Assembly: GCF_002288925.2 (NCBI RefSeq)
Contig: NW_022098031.1
Span: 4,769,483 to 4,833,482, forward strand
Length of the DNA: 64,000 nt
DNA from: Delphinapterus leucas
Lineage: Eukaryota > Chordata > Mammalia > Artiodactyla > Monodontidae
Direction: 5' to 3'
Both the position numbers and the translations under genes were made by a program. Positions 1 to 11,050 of the stretch are shown here, in pieces. Each line of letters opens with the position of its first letter. Position 1 is the stretch's first letter. The notes under the pieces were generated by a model. The model was given only the letters and a program-made list of their open reading frames with translations. It was not told where the DNA came from and did no database searches.

Positions 1-16
1 CCACCAGGGAAGCCCA
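1..16 (-). repeat. Edge of a CHR-type SINE (cut by window start)
   Basis: The first bases, CCACCAGGGAAGCCC, match the reverse complement of the 5' end shared by the CHR SINEs elsewhere in this window. The rest of the element lies before base 1. It would sit in the NAP1L1 intron upstream of the first visible exon. Confidence 0.75.
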
Positions 17-357
17 GTCCGTGACTTTTTAACTTTTAGACTGCATTTTACAACTGAGATGCCAGCACTGACGAGCCCAGTGCTGAACTTAATTACAATG
101 AAAGATTTAGGGTTGGTGATACGGTTTACATTTTCTTATCAATTTACTGTACCTGGTTAAATTTCCTCTTTTGAAATGTTTTATGGTCAAGAGGTCTGTG
201 TATTTATATCTCTTGAATTTTAATTACTTTGAATGTACCTTTTGCTTCAAATAGGAAAGCTGTTACTAACTTTTATGCTGCAATTTCAGTATGCTAAAAG
301 AAGTGTTACTTGGGTTTTACTGTGATGCTATATAACTGGTGCTTTCTAACCTTTCAG

Positions 358-499
358 CTTGCCTAGGGTAGTTAAAAGACGCGTGAATGCTCTCAAAAAC
401 CTTCAAGTTAAATGTGCACAGATAGAAGCCAAGTTCTATGAGGAAGTTCATGATCTTGAAAGAAAGTATGCTGTTCTCTATCAACCTCTATTTGATAAG
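358..499 (+). CDS. NAP1L1: NAP1L1 exon, residues 70-116
   Basis: The acceptor is CTTTCAG and the donor is GTAATG. The first base completes a serine codon from the exon before. The product starts LPRVVKRRVNALKNLQ and ends YQPLFDK, which is the long dimerisation helix of the NAP fold. The exon is 142 nt, one base plus 47 codons. Confidence 0.96.
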
Positions 500-748
500 G
501 TAATGCTTTCTAATACTTTGTTTTTTTAATGTAAAATTCAAGAAGAAGATAAAGCTCTGGAAATATAAACAAACTTTTGTTAGAACTGTCAGCAAAATGG
601 TTATTAGAGGAATTTGGGAGAACTATCAATAATAGCAATTCAAGTTGTATGAATTAATTAAATCTTTAAGCATTCTTAATGAGGGACATCTAGTTTTTAG
701 CTTCGATGCCAGTGTTTTTATGTAAATTTTTGTTTTTAATCATTTTAG

Positions 749-829
749 CGATTTGAGATCATTAATGCCATTTATGAACCTACAGAAGAAGAATGTGAAT
801 GGAAACCAGATGAGGAAGATGAAATTTCG
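749..829 (+). CDS. NAP1L1: NAP1L1 exon, residues 117-143
   Basis: The exon has 27 codons, RFEIINAIYEP through DEEDEIS, in phase 0 at both ends. The acceptor is CATTTTAG. The donor reads GTTGGT, with T at +3, which is weaker than usual. A GTATTA four bases further on would break the frame if used. Confidence 0.95.
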
Positions 830-1564
830 GTTGGTATTAACTTTAATTTAGTGTGTTTTTATACCTTGGAAATAATTATTTTTATTGTGAGATGGATAGT
901 GAGTGCAGATGATCCACTGTTAGCCCAACTCCACCTGTACCCAAATTCACCTTTTCCTTGCATTTTTATAGCATTTAAAGTTTATAGATTCATATAAACT
1001 TTTCGTTTGAACTTCATGATGACATACAAAAGGATTGTTCCCATTTTTTAAAGTGCAAATGGAGGTCTCTAAATGTCCTGCCCACAACTTATAGATGGCA
1101 GAGCTGTGATACAAATCCAGTGCTCTGTTACATGACCTGTTTCTCCAGCATTGATGTTTTAACATTGGTGATTAAGAGAATATATTTTGATTAAGAACAC
1201 CAATGGGTGAGGCAATGGACAGGGTTTATATTTCTTTTGCTTTTCCTCTTTACTGTGCTTAAGTCTTATTTTTTTTTCCTCTTCTCTCCCATGAAGCTGA
1301 ATTTTTTTTCCTACAGCTCATGGTCCTAGTGGCTTTCTTTTTGGAAGGGGTATGGTAGTAGAAATATTATGGAAGTAAGGTCTGGTATGGGTAACAGCAG
1401 TGTTTACACAATTAGACTAGAACTTCTTTGGCTAAATGTTGAAATTAGTTATTGAGGGTTTGTTGGGTTCTCTGCCACTGCATGCAAGTTAAGGGGATGT
1501 GAAAAATTTTATCAAGATGTCTAATCTGGGTATCCAGTAATGATGAATGCTGTCTTTTATTAAG

Positions 1565-1693
1565 GAGGAACTAAAAGAAAAGACCAAGATTGAAGATGAG
1601 AAAAAGGATGAAGAAAAAGAAGACCCCAAAGGAATTCCTGAATTTTGGTTGACCGTTTTTAAGAATGTTGACTTGCTCAGTGATATGGTTCAG
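1565..1693 (+). CDS. NAP1L1: NAP1L1 exon, residues 144-186
   Basis: The exon has 43 codons in phase 0 at both ends, from EELKEKTKIEDEKK to VDLLSDMVQ. The acceptor is TTATTAAG and the donor GTAATT. It includes the charged accessory segment and the start of the histone-binding alpha/beta domain. As I recall, human has Ala where this sequence has Thr in KEKTK. Confidence 0.96.
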
Positions 1694-1807
1694 GTAATTT
1701 TATTCATAAAAACACCAGTTTACCTCAAAGGGTAAACCTTTGAAGTTTAAATGGCTCTGATGACTAGTCTCTTTATTATTGATTTTTATAGAATGATTGC
1801 TTTCTTC

Positions 1808-1939
1808 TTTTTTTTTTTGGAGAGGGCCCATGCCACGCCATACGGCTTGTGGGATCTTAGTTCCCCGATCAGGGATCGAACCCGGGCCCTTGGTAGTGAA
1901 AGCGAGGAGTCCTAACCACTGGACCGCAAGGGAATTCCC
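1808..1939 (-). repeat. tRNA-derived SINE (short GGGAATTCCC type) in NAP1L1 intron
   Basis: On the minus strand it starts GGGAATTCCCTTGCGGTCCA and ends in poly(A). The A-box- and B-box-like parts (GGTTCGATCC) are visible. ATGATTGCTTT-type target-site copies flank it. It lies in the intron after residue 186. Confidence 0.85.
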
Positions 1940-2504
1940 ATGATTGCTTTGTTTTGAAAGAGCTGTTATTGGTAGAAGGAAAATTGCAGCTTTGATTAAT
2001 GTAATCAAATAAATTATAATTTGTTTTCAAAAATTAGATAATGAAATAGTCCCTTTGGTAATTGCTTATCTCACTGTATGATGCTTTCTCATATATCCCT
2101 GTGCCTTCTGTTTTTAGATGTGGAGTGTGGTGGTAGGATGGGGGAGTTTCAGTTGTCCTACCCCAGAGACCTTTTCAGTCTGAAACAACTACTCCAAGGG
2201 ACATTTGTATTTTAAAAGAATACTGTAAAAATATTTACCTATTTTAACAATTGTCATTTTCCCTGGGAAACTGACACAGATGTCACCTTCTCTGGGAAAC
2301 TTTGCCTCTCCTAATCTGAATCATTTCTTGAGCCGCTATCATCTGCATTGTAGTACTTGCTACCTTGTATTGTGATTGTTGGACGTTGATGTCAAGAAAA
2401 AGAAACTGTCTCAGAACAATGACTGCTTACTGCATTTCTACTTTTTAGCAAAGTAGAAAAGGAACAAGCAGCTGGAAAAGGCAGCAATTAATGATTGGGG
2501 AAGC

Positions 2505-2643
2505 TTTTTTTTTTTTAAATATTTTTGGCTGCACCACACGACATGTATGGTATATGCATCTTTAGTTCCCCGACCAGGGATCGAACCCGTGCCCCCTCCA
2601 GTGGAAGCGCAGAGTCTTAGCCACTGGACCGCCAGGGAAGTCC
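2505..2643 (-). repeat. tRNA-derived SINE in NAP1L1 intron
   Basis: On the minus strand this reads GGACTTCCCTGGCGGTCCAG through GGTTCGATCCCTGGTC to a poly(A) tail. It is the second SINE of the same intron, in the same orientation as the first. Confidence 0.85.
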
Positions 2644-2975
2644 AGGTCTGGAAACATTTTTAAATCAAACATGAATTATTTAGACTTGATTTTGAACTTT
2701 TCAGCCCATTCAGTCTATATAATGATGTAGTTCTCTATTTAGTCACCTTTTTTCAGCCAATGGTGATAGAAGGTAGAACTAAGTAAACTAGCTTCACTAT
2801 AAGGCATAACCTGGAGAATTAAGTCTTTATGGTTCATAATAGTACATAAAACTGAACAATAAAATGTCTGTCAGTTAAGTGCTTATTGTCTAATAACAGA
2901 ACACTAGTATGCCATTCAGATACTCATTTTAATTTTTTTTATTTTTATCAAATTAATTTTTTTTTTAATTTGAAG

Positions 2976-3047
2976 GAACATGATGAACCTATTCTGAAGC
3001 ACTTGAAAGATATTAAAGTGAAGTTCTCAGATGCTGGTCAGCCTATG
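2976..3047 (+). CDS. NAP1L1: NAP1L1 exon, residues 187-210
   Basis: The exon has 24 codons, EHDEPILKHLKD through DAGQPM, in phase 0 at both ends. A T-rich tract leads into the acceptor TTTGAAG, and the donor is GTAAAA. The residues match the NAP domain exactly as I recall it. Confidence 0.96.
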
Positions 3048-3867
3048 GTAAAAATTTTGAAATATTTTCAATTTTGTAGCATTAGCTGTTTTCAAGTAGA
3101 TAAATGGAACTTTCTAAAGAAGGGTGACATTCAAGGGTTAGACATGGGAGTGGGAAGAAATTAAAACTGATACTTAATTGATGGTAGGAAATAAATGTTT
3201 GGACGTTGACAGTTGTGATGCAGTATTTATTCCTTTTCCTCCCTCTGTAAACTATTTTTGAAATATAGTCAATTTTTGATCCTAGATTAAAAATGTATAT
3301 AAAAATAATAGCAAAGGAACATGAATAAGAAAATGCTTATTCTGTATTAAAAGACATGTGTCTGGGAATTAAGTAAAACAAAAATGTTAGAGGGCTCCCA
3401 CTTCCCCATTATGAAAGATCAGCCAATGGCTTCTCTCCAAAACCATCACTATTATGTAAAGCATGGGCAAAGGCTCTGTAGGCTATTAGTTCTTATATTA
3501 CATGTGATACGGTTGGGCTTTTTCTCTGTCAAGCTAGGTTCTAGTCTAAGGTTTAAAGTCCTCTCTGTGGAGATGGGGGGGGGGGGGGGTGGTCAGTTTA
3601 TTCAGCTGTACCTAACCTATGTCATAAACATGTTACTAAATAGTAGTGTTAGCTGAACTAAGTTTTATTCAGTTTATTTTGTGCCACATTTTGCTTTTAA
3701 GATACTTCGGGATTTATCTGACCCTTTCTTTCCCAGAGTAGGACTTTGTCACTTAAGATTTTATATGTTTATAAAAATCATAGATTAAGCTTTATTTACT
3801 GAAGCATTGAAATTTATCATGTAGGAATTTAATTACTTTTTATGCTTTTTCTTTTTTTTTTTTTAAG

Positions 3868-4007
3868 AGTTTTGTCTTAGAATTTCACTTTGAACCCAAT
3901 GAATATTTCACAAATGAAGTGTTGACAAAGACATATAGGATGAGGTCAGAACCAGATGATTCTGATCCTTTTTCTTTTGATGGACCAGAAATTATGGGTT
4001 GTACAGG
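3868..4007 (+). CDS. NAP1L1: NAP1L1 exon, residues 211-257
   Basis: The exon is 140 nt, 46 codons plus two bases, running SFVLEFHFEPNEYF to EIMGCT with a split glycine codon. The acceptor follows a long T tract (TTTTAAG) and the donor is GTAAGT. It encodes the beta-sheet part of the histone-binding face. Confidence 0.97.
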
Positions 4008-4436
4008 GTAAGTTTAATTTTATTACTTTAACAGCATTATATGTGCTTTTGCTTTACTTATGATTTGTGATATTTGGTATCTTCTAGTGTGTCTGCTTAG
4101 TACACACATACATTTTTACCTCCAAACATTTCAGTAAAACGTTTGCTGAGAAGGGCTTATTCATTTTCCTAGAATTCTCCATAGACCATTACAGATATTT
4201 TTCCAAAGGAGTGTACATTTAAATTTATTGTGAGTTTGTGGTAATTGTAAATATATTTATTGAAAAAGTTTGTTTAGAAATAAAAATTTTCTCTTTGTAC
4301 TGCTACAAAAAGCAGCACAATTTCCCCTCTAAATTTGAAATTAAATAGAAATTTAATTAGAAAAATCTCATCTTTCCTAGCAATTGAAAGTAATGTGTTA
4401 ATTGTGATAGACCATCTCTCCCCTTTGTTTTGGAAG

Positions 4437-4582
4437 GTGCCAGATAGATTGGAAAAAAGGGAAGAATGTCACTTTGAAAACCATTAAGAAGAAGCAGAAA
4501 CACAAGGGACGTGGGACAGTTCGTACTGTGACCAAAACAGTTTCTAATGACTCTTTCTTTAATTTTTTTGCCCCTCCTGAAG
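4437..4582 (+). CDS. NAP1L1: NAP1L1 exon, residues 257-305, with nuclear-localisation stretch
   Basis: The exon is 146 nt. It completes the split glycine, then reads CQIDWKKGKN through FFNFFAPPE, and leaves one base of the next codon. It contains the basic IKKKQKHKGRG segment, the known nuclear-localisation signal of the family. The acceptor is TTGGAAG and the donor GTAAAT. Confidence 0.97.
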
Positions 4583-4675
4583 GTAAATAGTGTTTTACTT
4601 TGGGTATTTATGGTTGTTTTATTGTAAGCTTTGTTTACTTTTTGTTCATTTGAATTTCTTTTCTCAATTTTGCAG

Positions 4676-4695
4676 TTCCTGAGAGTGGAGATCTG
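4676..4695 (+). CDS. NAP1L1: NAP1L1 20-nt microexon, residues 306-312
   Basis: The exon is only 20 nt between TTTTGCAG and GTAAGC. It completes a valine codon and encodes PESGDL. Skipping it would shift the frame, so inclusion is needed for the known protein. A short 93-bp intron precedes it. Confidence 0.94.
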
Positions 4696-4869
4696 GTAAG
4701 CTGAATTGTTATTTATTTGTTGAATTGTTTACTAAATATGAAATTAAAGGACTGGTTCTTAAATGTAGGGAGTAGAATAGTTGCTACTAGTATTTTGTTC
4801 TGAGGCTTGCAATGCATAGAGGAAGACCTTTACGCATATGAAAAATTACTCCATTTAAAATGCTTTTGA

Positions 4870-5074
4870 GGCTTCCCTGGTGGCACAGTGGTTGAGAGTC
4901 CGCCTGCCGATGCAGGGGATGCGGGTTTGTGCCCCGGTCCGGGAGGATCCCACATGCCGCGGAGCGGCTGGGCCTCTGAGCCATGGCCGCTGAGCCTGCA
5001 GGTCCAGAGCCTGTGCTCCGCAACAGGAGAGGCCACAGCAGTGAGAGGCCCGCGTACCGCAAAAAAAAAAAAAA
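4870..5074 (+). repeat. CHR-type SINE in NAP1L1 intron
   Basis: The element runs from GGCTTCCCTGGTGGCACAG to a 14-base poly(A) run. The target-site copy GCTTTTG is present on both sides (4862-4868 and 5075-5081). Open frames on both strands here are SINE artefacts. Confidence 0.93.
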
Positions 5075-6184
5075 GCTTTTGGTGCTTCTACTGAGAAATG
5101 GTGAAAGGCTAAAGAGAGTCCTTTCTTCTGAGACTTGCGAATACTGCTGTGAGGGATTCAAGTTTTCAAGACTAGTTTTCTTCCTTATTGAAAATAGAAT
5201 GTATTAAATCATTTATACTATTTACTAAACACTAACCAGATTGTACTTAAGAGTTCTTTGTGTGGTTATTATTCCGATGGAAATTTGGCTTTATATATGT
5301 GGTCATATAGCCGAAAACTGAAATGTGCCTAGCACACAGCCAGGAATGAGGAACAGCCTTAAAGAAATCTACACAGGCAAGGTAGGCTAGTTCAGTTTTG
5401 AATTTGGCTTAAGTCTGTTACGAAATATTGATGGTACCAAAACAATCTTGAGTTATGGATAGAACACCTCTGCCTGTGATTAGAATCCTTTCCTTCAAAG
5501 TCTTCCCCCACGACCCTTTGGTGTTTTATTGTTGTTGTTGTTAGAGTGGATTATGTTGATGAATCAAAATAAACATTCAGGAATTCACAGAATAGTTACT
5601 CAGTGTTTAGTATCACAGAACTAGAACTTTAGTATCATAGAATGATTTTAATTTTGAATAATATCAACAGCATTTCTGTGCTGTACTTTGCCATTAAGTA
5701 GAAATCTTAGATTGACTTGGTCTTTATCAAGTAGGACAGTATCTCACTTGGCATTACACAGACGCTTGGATGCTGTCTTTTAGGAAGTGTGAAATGATCT
5801 TCTCTGGTCTTATGTGCCATATACATAATGTTATTTGGAAAAGCCTGAGATTCTTTCTTACTGTTATTCCGGTTGGTGTTTTCAGTAATTAATATTTTAA
5901 AAAGAAAGTTGTAGTCATATAGCAAAGTTGCTTTTGTAACTTTTAAGCTAGAGAAAACTTAAGCGATAACCAGTATGTATACTGGCCTGCTAACTTATTT
6001 TTATTAAAAACCTGTAAACCTAGGGCATATGTAGAGACTATTTGATCATGCACATGTAAGATAATTTTAAAAGTTTAAAGTTAAAAGTGAAGTTGAGAGT
6101 TTCTGCATATGATTTAAATCCAAGTCTCGCATATGCCAAATTAAATAAGTTATTAAATTCTGTGCTTTTATTTTTCTTTAACAG

Positions 6185-6307
6185 GATGATGATGCTGAAG
6201 CTATCCTTGCTGCGGACTTTGAAATTGGTCACTTTTTACGTGAGCGCATAATCCCAAGATCGGTGTTATACTTTACTGGAGAAGCCATTGAAGATGATGA
6301 GGATGAT
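6185..6307 (+). CDS. NAP1L1: NAP1L1 exon, residues 313-353
   Basis: The exon has 41 codons in phase 0, DDDAEAILAADFEIG to GEAIEDDEDD. The acceptor is TTAACAG and the donor GTGAGT. It ends the folded NAP domain (RERIIPRSVLYFTGEA) and starts the acidic tail. Confidence 0.97.
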
Positions 6308-7071
6308 GTGAGTGAATTTGAATCCAGCAGTGAAATCGTTTGGTGAGGGTGTGATAGTCAGAATCGGTGAGAGGTTTAGTGAATAGATGCAATTGTTAAA
6401 AATTTAGCAAGGCAGAATAATTCAAAATTAGGCTGATTACTTATGTCCTTTTAGATAACCTCCTTGAATTAAGTAGGTCCTTTTAGGATCTTTGGGTTCA
6501 TTTATTGTAGTTTTTATTTTCCTGCTATTAGGAAGGCTACTTTCTCTGAAGTAGTAAAACTTCACTATGTTGGGTTAGTGTTGTAAATCCATTACACATC
6601 TTTGACCAAACAAAACGTAACCTTGTACATTTTCTACTACTGATAAAAATCTTTATTAGGAAGCATGGAATTTTTATCCATAGGAATATTAAGTAACGAT
6701 TAAGGTAAAATTAGGCTGCTCTCAAATATTTTGTATATCTTTCTTGTTAAATGGCAATCATTCACATAGACTTTAGGTCCTTTTTGTACAGGCAAGTAAT
6801 ATTTACAGTCATAGTTATCTGATCATACTTCATCCATGATTGTACTGTGTTCTTTATTTTAATTTTTTAAAGTGTCAGGTTTAGATAATGGCACTGAGCT
6901 GGGTGATTCCTGAAGCTATTGTCCTTGTTTTAATTTATAATCAGTCACTATAGGGGATGTATTTTTTCCTCTCTTTAGATATTAGGGGATACAATGGTGG
7001 ATATTAACTAAATGCTACTTTCAGATGTTTGTTAGTGTCATTCAAATGTCTCCTTTTTTCCCCTTTTTTAG

Positions 7072-7101
7072 TATGATGAAGAAGGTGAAGAAGCGGATGA
7101 G
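7072..7101 (+). CDS. NAP1L1: NAP1L1 30-nt exon, residues 354-363
   Basis: The exon has ten codons, YDEEGEEADE, in phase 0 at both ends, between TTTTTTAG and GTAATG. It is part of the acidic tail. Because it is phase-neutral, its skipping would shorten the tail without a frameshift. Confidence 0.94.
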
Positions 7102-7611
7102 GTAATGTTTACCAAATGAGCAAATAATTCTGTTTAACACATTGAGAAGCAAATTGAGTGACTTATGTATTCCTTTGCTATAAATCATTACTCTGTGATA
7201 TGGGATAAAAACGTTTTTGGAAAAAAATACGGTTTTAGAATTCTACAGCCAAACAATGTATGTATGAGGTTTCAATAAATAAATTGCAAAACTCAGAACA
7301 TTTTTTTTATTTCAAATAATTCTGTTCTGCTGCAGGGTTATCAGCTCTTTGAAGAAGTCAAAAGCTGCAGTAAACTTTTTCAACGTTGGCTGCAGTAAAT
7401 CTTTTCAATAAAACCTGTCTGGATGTCTCAAGTTGTGTTGGGAAATCTTTCATATTAGAAGCTTTCAAATTAAATTGCATTGTCACCAAACTCTGTAATC
7501 ATGAAAATCTGTTGACTTATAGAGTAATTTGTATTAAATTCTCCCCACATTATGAGCCGTTTCTTCCTATTATGTACCTACTTCATGGATGCATTTTGAA
7601 CTTTAATATAG

Positions 7612-7662
7612 GAAGGGGAAGAAGAAGGAGATGAGGAAAATGATCCAGACTATGACCCAAAG
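7612..7662 (+). CDS. NAP1L1: NAP1L1 exon, residues 364-380
   Basis: The exon has seventeen codons, EGEEEGDEENDPDYDPK, in phase 0 at both ends, between AATATAG and GTGAGC. It is acidic tail. The next exon decides which C-terminus is made. Confidence 0.95.
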
Positions 7663-8672
7663 GTGAGCAAAATTAGTGCTGCTTTTTCTGTTAAATTTAA
7701 GGCAGGTTAAATATGAGTTAGTGTTTCTTAATGTAAAGTTTATTTTAGTCTATTAAAGTCTTTAATAAATCTCTCCTCACTGGCATTTCAATAGTACATG
7801 TAATTTCAATGCACCTTTCCTAAGAAACGTTTATTTTTGGTTCTGACCTTTATTTTTCCTACTTTCAGGCGAAATAACCCTAGGTTCTATTTTAATGGCA
7901 CATTATCTTGGGCATTTTTTTTTAATGTTTTTTTTTAGAAGCACTTAAAATTACTTATTGCTTGTGTTCTTTAGGTTGTTTTCTCCCCAAAGGAAAGCTT
8001 ATAATAGGTCAGTTTTTAAATCATCTGAATGCGGGAGTGCACAAGAATAGGGGAGCAATACTCCTAGGTTCTCCCAGTCATCTCTTTGCTCCATATCTGA
8101 GAGTCCCAGTTTCTTATTCCTGGGAAGTTGTCATGTGGACTTTATCTCCCACAGAATGCTTAGTATGTTATCAGAATTCATTTGGAACTTCTGGTTTCTC
8201 TTTAATGTATTTATTCATTTGCTTGTGCTGTAAAAATATCCAGAAGATACTTTAACCTAGTGAGCAGGTAACAGAGGGTAGTTAAAAAAAATCAAATATT
8301 CTAATAGGTATGAATTGGGGTTAACAGCTAAATATGAATGGAATTAGTATTTTAGAATAACTGATCTATTAAAAGGCAAAAATAATTGGTAATATGACTT
8401 AACAAATTGCTTGGCTATTTTAAGATGATAGCTTAATGTGTTCACTTTATGGAGTTCATTCTACAATGTAAAATTGGGGCTTTTATTTTTTAGCATTTTT
8501 GTGACTTGATAATATTTGAATAAATAATTTGCCATCATTTATTTTTTTTAATTTGGCAGAAATTTTGACAGAACAGTGAGATAATGTGATAATTAAGATA
8601 GTTAACTACTATTGAAAAATAAACTGAAGCAGGTAGAAAAAGATAGATTGACTTGTTGTTTTCCTTTAACAG

Positions 8673-8708
8673 AAGGATCAAAACCCAGCAGAGTGCAAGC
8701 AGCAGTGA
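8673..8708 (+). CDS. NAP1L1: NAP1L1 last coding exon, residues 381-391 and stop
   Basis: After the acceptor TTTAACAG the frame reads KDQNPAECKQQ and then TGA. The CKQQ end is the CaaX-type farnesylation site known for this protein. The exon continues into the 3' UTR. Confidence 0.95.
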   Translation, partial: KDQNPAECKQQ

Positions 8709-9560
8709 AGCAGGATGTATGTGGCCTTGAGGATAACCTGCACTGTAATAGCCTAAACACAACTATTATTTACTTACAGCCTTATGTTTTTGTATTTTCT
8801 TGGTAGACTCAAGTTTATTTTTAAAGGAAAGGAACTGATATTTTAAAGACCAAATTTGTTCTACTTAGCATTTTAACTAGTTTTTCTGCCAGATACATTG
8901 AATGCACAAATTCTCTCACGCATGTTTGTTCATTGCTACATATTTGGTTCTTCCTGGAGTATTTTTATCTTGTAACTACTAGATTACAGTTATGAAAATG
9001 AACAGAACTGTGAAATGAACCAGATCTTTTGTCTTGCTAATTTTTTTCCTGAAGAACCAAAGTATTTTTTCAGCGGGTAGTTGAATGGGTTTAAGTTCGC
9101 TTGCACTAGCTGTGCCTTTCATTACTTTGTTACAGAAATACGGTGACTTGTACTAAGACAATTCATCATTTAAAAAACAATACTTGTCAAGACAAGTATA
9201 TGGTTAAGAATTTCCAGTAAGACCACACCTGATAACTTAAGATTGTTAATGGATTTTTGTATTTCAGGTGACAGTTACTATAAAGAAATCTTATTAACTA
9301 ATAGTATGGTTATTGGTTACCACAGGGAGGTGAATAAAACCTAGTATTTTCAGAAGTTAAGTCTCATTATTTTTATTTTAACTGTACTTTTAAAATTTAA
9401 CCTCCATTAACTAAGCATCTTTTCTTTGTGGTAGGGTCTACCTTCTGCTTCCCTGGAAAGGATGAATTTACATCATTTGACAAGCCTATTTCAAGTTTTT
9501 TGTTGTTTGTTTGCTCGTTTTTGTTTTTGCAGCCTAAAATAAAAATGTCAAATATAATTT
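8709..9560 (+). other. NAP1L1: NAP1L1 3' UTR (minimum extent)
   Basis: This AT-rich sequence directly follows the stop codon. The first well-placed AATAAA is at 9538-9543. A further AATAAA lies near 10420, so a longer UTR is possible. The true 3' end cannot be fixed from sequence alone. Confidence 0.6.
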
Positions 9561-10826
9561 TAGTTCTCCAGAGATAATGTCTTAATTTTGTACTAGTTCA
9601 GGTAGAAGCAGAGGCCTAGCTTAAATTATGTACCCAGTTTACCGCATTATTGAAAAGGGTGCCAACTTTGGAAGAGGTACTACATCTACTAATGAGAGAG
9701 TATTAAAAAAGAAAACAAAATCTTAAATGATTTAATGTTTTTAATAGAAAGATTAAAAGGGTAAATTTTATTTCCTTTGGTCAGAACTAGACAACAGGCC
9801 CCAAGCCTCTACAGTTAATTCCAATTCTTATTCCTTAAAGTGTGAGTGTGTCATTTACCCACGCCTTTTGTTTTACTATCTATTAAAATGGGTAGTACTG
9901 TTTACTTAACTACCTCACAGATGTGTTAAGGCATATTAAGTTAAATTTTATGAAACGTTTCTCAGTCTCATCAAAAGCTCAAAAGTTTGGACCTATTTGT
10001 ACCACAAGTATGTGATATTCGGCATTTTATTTATACCAAGGTCTGATAGTTAAACTGGAAAACAAAGATTAAGGACCTTTATTCTGGATCCGGTCAGGCA
10101 ACCCTTGCAGATCTTTGTGTGGCTCCTATTTTAATAGAAGTGGATGGACGAGCAACTGTTTGAAAAGGTCCAAGAATTTTTTTTCCAGCTCTTTTAATTA
10201 TGACCATATTGTAGTAAATACTGCAGATATCATGGGGCTAAAGTAGAAATAAGACCATTTTTAGAGGGGGGGAAATGCCATTAAATTAGACTGTAGAGCC
10301 ACGTTTAAAATACCTCAGGCTAATTACTGTTACTTTTGGGGATGAACTTTAAAGCTTTGACAGTGAGGATGGACTAATTGGGTTGTAATTATAGGAAGGC
10401 CTTAGAGTTCCTTCTATATTAATAAAATTACATTGCGTTCCTTTTTAGAGGTGATAGAGCTTCTGTTTTAAAAATTTAGTATTAAGGTCTTGGAATGTAA
10501 ACACATTGTGTTCTTTGTATAGTACTGTCCTTCGTTCCTCTCCTGAGATTTTAATTAACTACTGGAAATCCTTAACCAATTGCAGTAGCTTATAGGGGGG
10601 GAACGGGGAAAATGCCATGAAAACACCTGTTTTTCCTCTTTATTTTCAAAATGATTTTGGTTGTTTTGATTAGACATTCTGTGACTTTTTTTTTTCTTTT
10701 GTACCCATAGCTCACCTGAACACAGCTTTTTCTGAACTTAAAATTTTTAATCTAAAGATAGAATCCCATTTTTAATGAACTTAAAGAAGTAGAAAAATCA
10801 CTACTTTTTTTTTTTTATTCCTTTAG

Positions 10827-11050
10827 GAAATAGCTGTTGCCAAAGTGAAGAGGTAGATACCATTTCATCTTGTTATATAAGGGGGAATATGGTTTGCAGA
10901 GGAATTGTTTTTTTAAATAAAGTTGGCGTTTCAAGGGATATCAGTGTTCATCTATGCCATCGTTCCAGTTTCAAAATGGTTCTATTCCATTCTAGAAATT
11001 TGACATATGTAATTTGAAATCCTTAATAAAACTGCATTTAATTTTATAAA
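10827..11050 (+). other. NAP1L1: Possible alternative NAP1L1 terminal exon
   Basis: A long T tract and CTTTAG at 10821-10826 form a strong-looking acceptor. Joined to the exon ending at 7662, the frame reads EIAVAKVKR and stops at 10854-10856. AATAAA signals follow at 10916 and 11025. The resulting protein would lose the CKQQ farnesylation box. This is inferred from splice and poly(A) signals only. Confidence 0.45.

Larger units (their letters stand above)
358..8708 (+). other. NAP1L1: NAP1L1 gene, 3' two thirds (11 coding exons and introns)
   Basis: Nucleosome assembly protein 1-like 1 is a histone H2A-H2B chaperone that shuttles between cytoplasm and nucleus and helps assemble chromatin. 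Joining eleven segments bounded by AG and GT gives one continuous frame from residue 70 to the stop, matching the 391-residue human protein almost exactly as I recall it. Visible parts are the NAP fold, the basic KKKQKHKGR nuclear-localisation stretch, the very acidic C-terminal tail and a final CKQQ box, a known farnesylation site. Introns are 93 to 1489 bp. They hold SINEs at 1808, 2505 and 4870, a G15 run at 3575, and otherwise AT-rich sequence without recognisable genes. The promoter and first exons lie upstream of the window. Intact frame and splice sites argue for a functional gene rather than a retrocopy. Confidence 0.96.

Noticed and set aside
4787..5207. Open frames on both strands with Arg/Pro/Ser-rich proteins
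   Set aside because: They are translations of a CHR SINE; the same peptides recur at 41413, 43920, 53612 and 61150.
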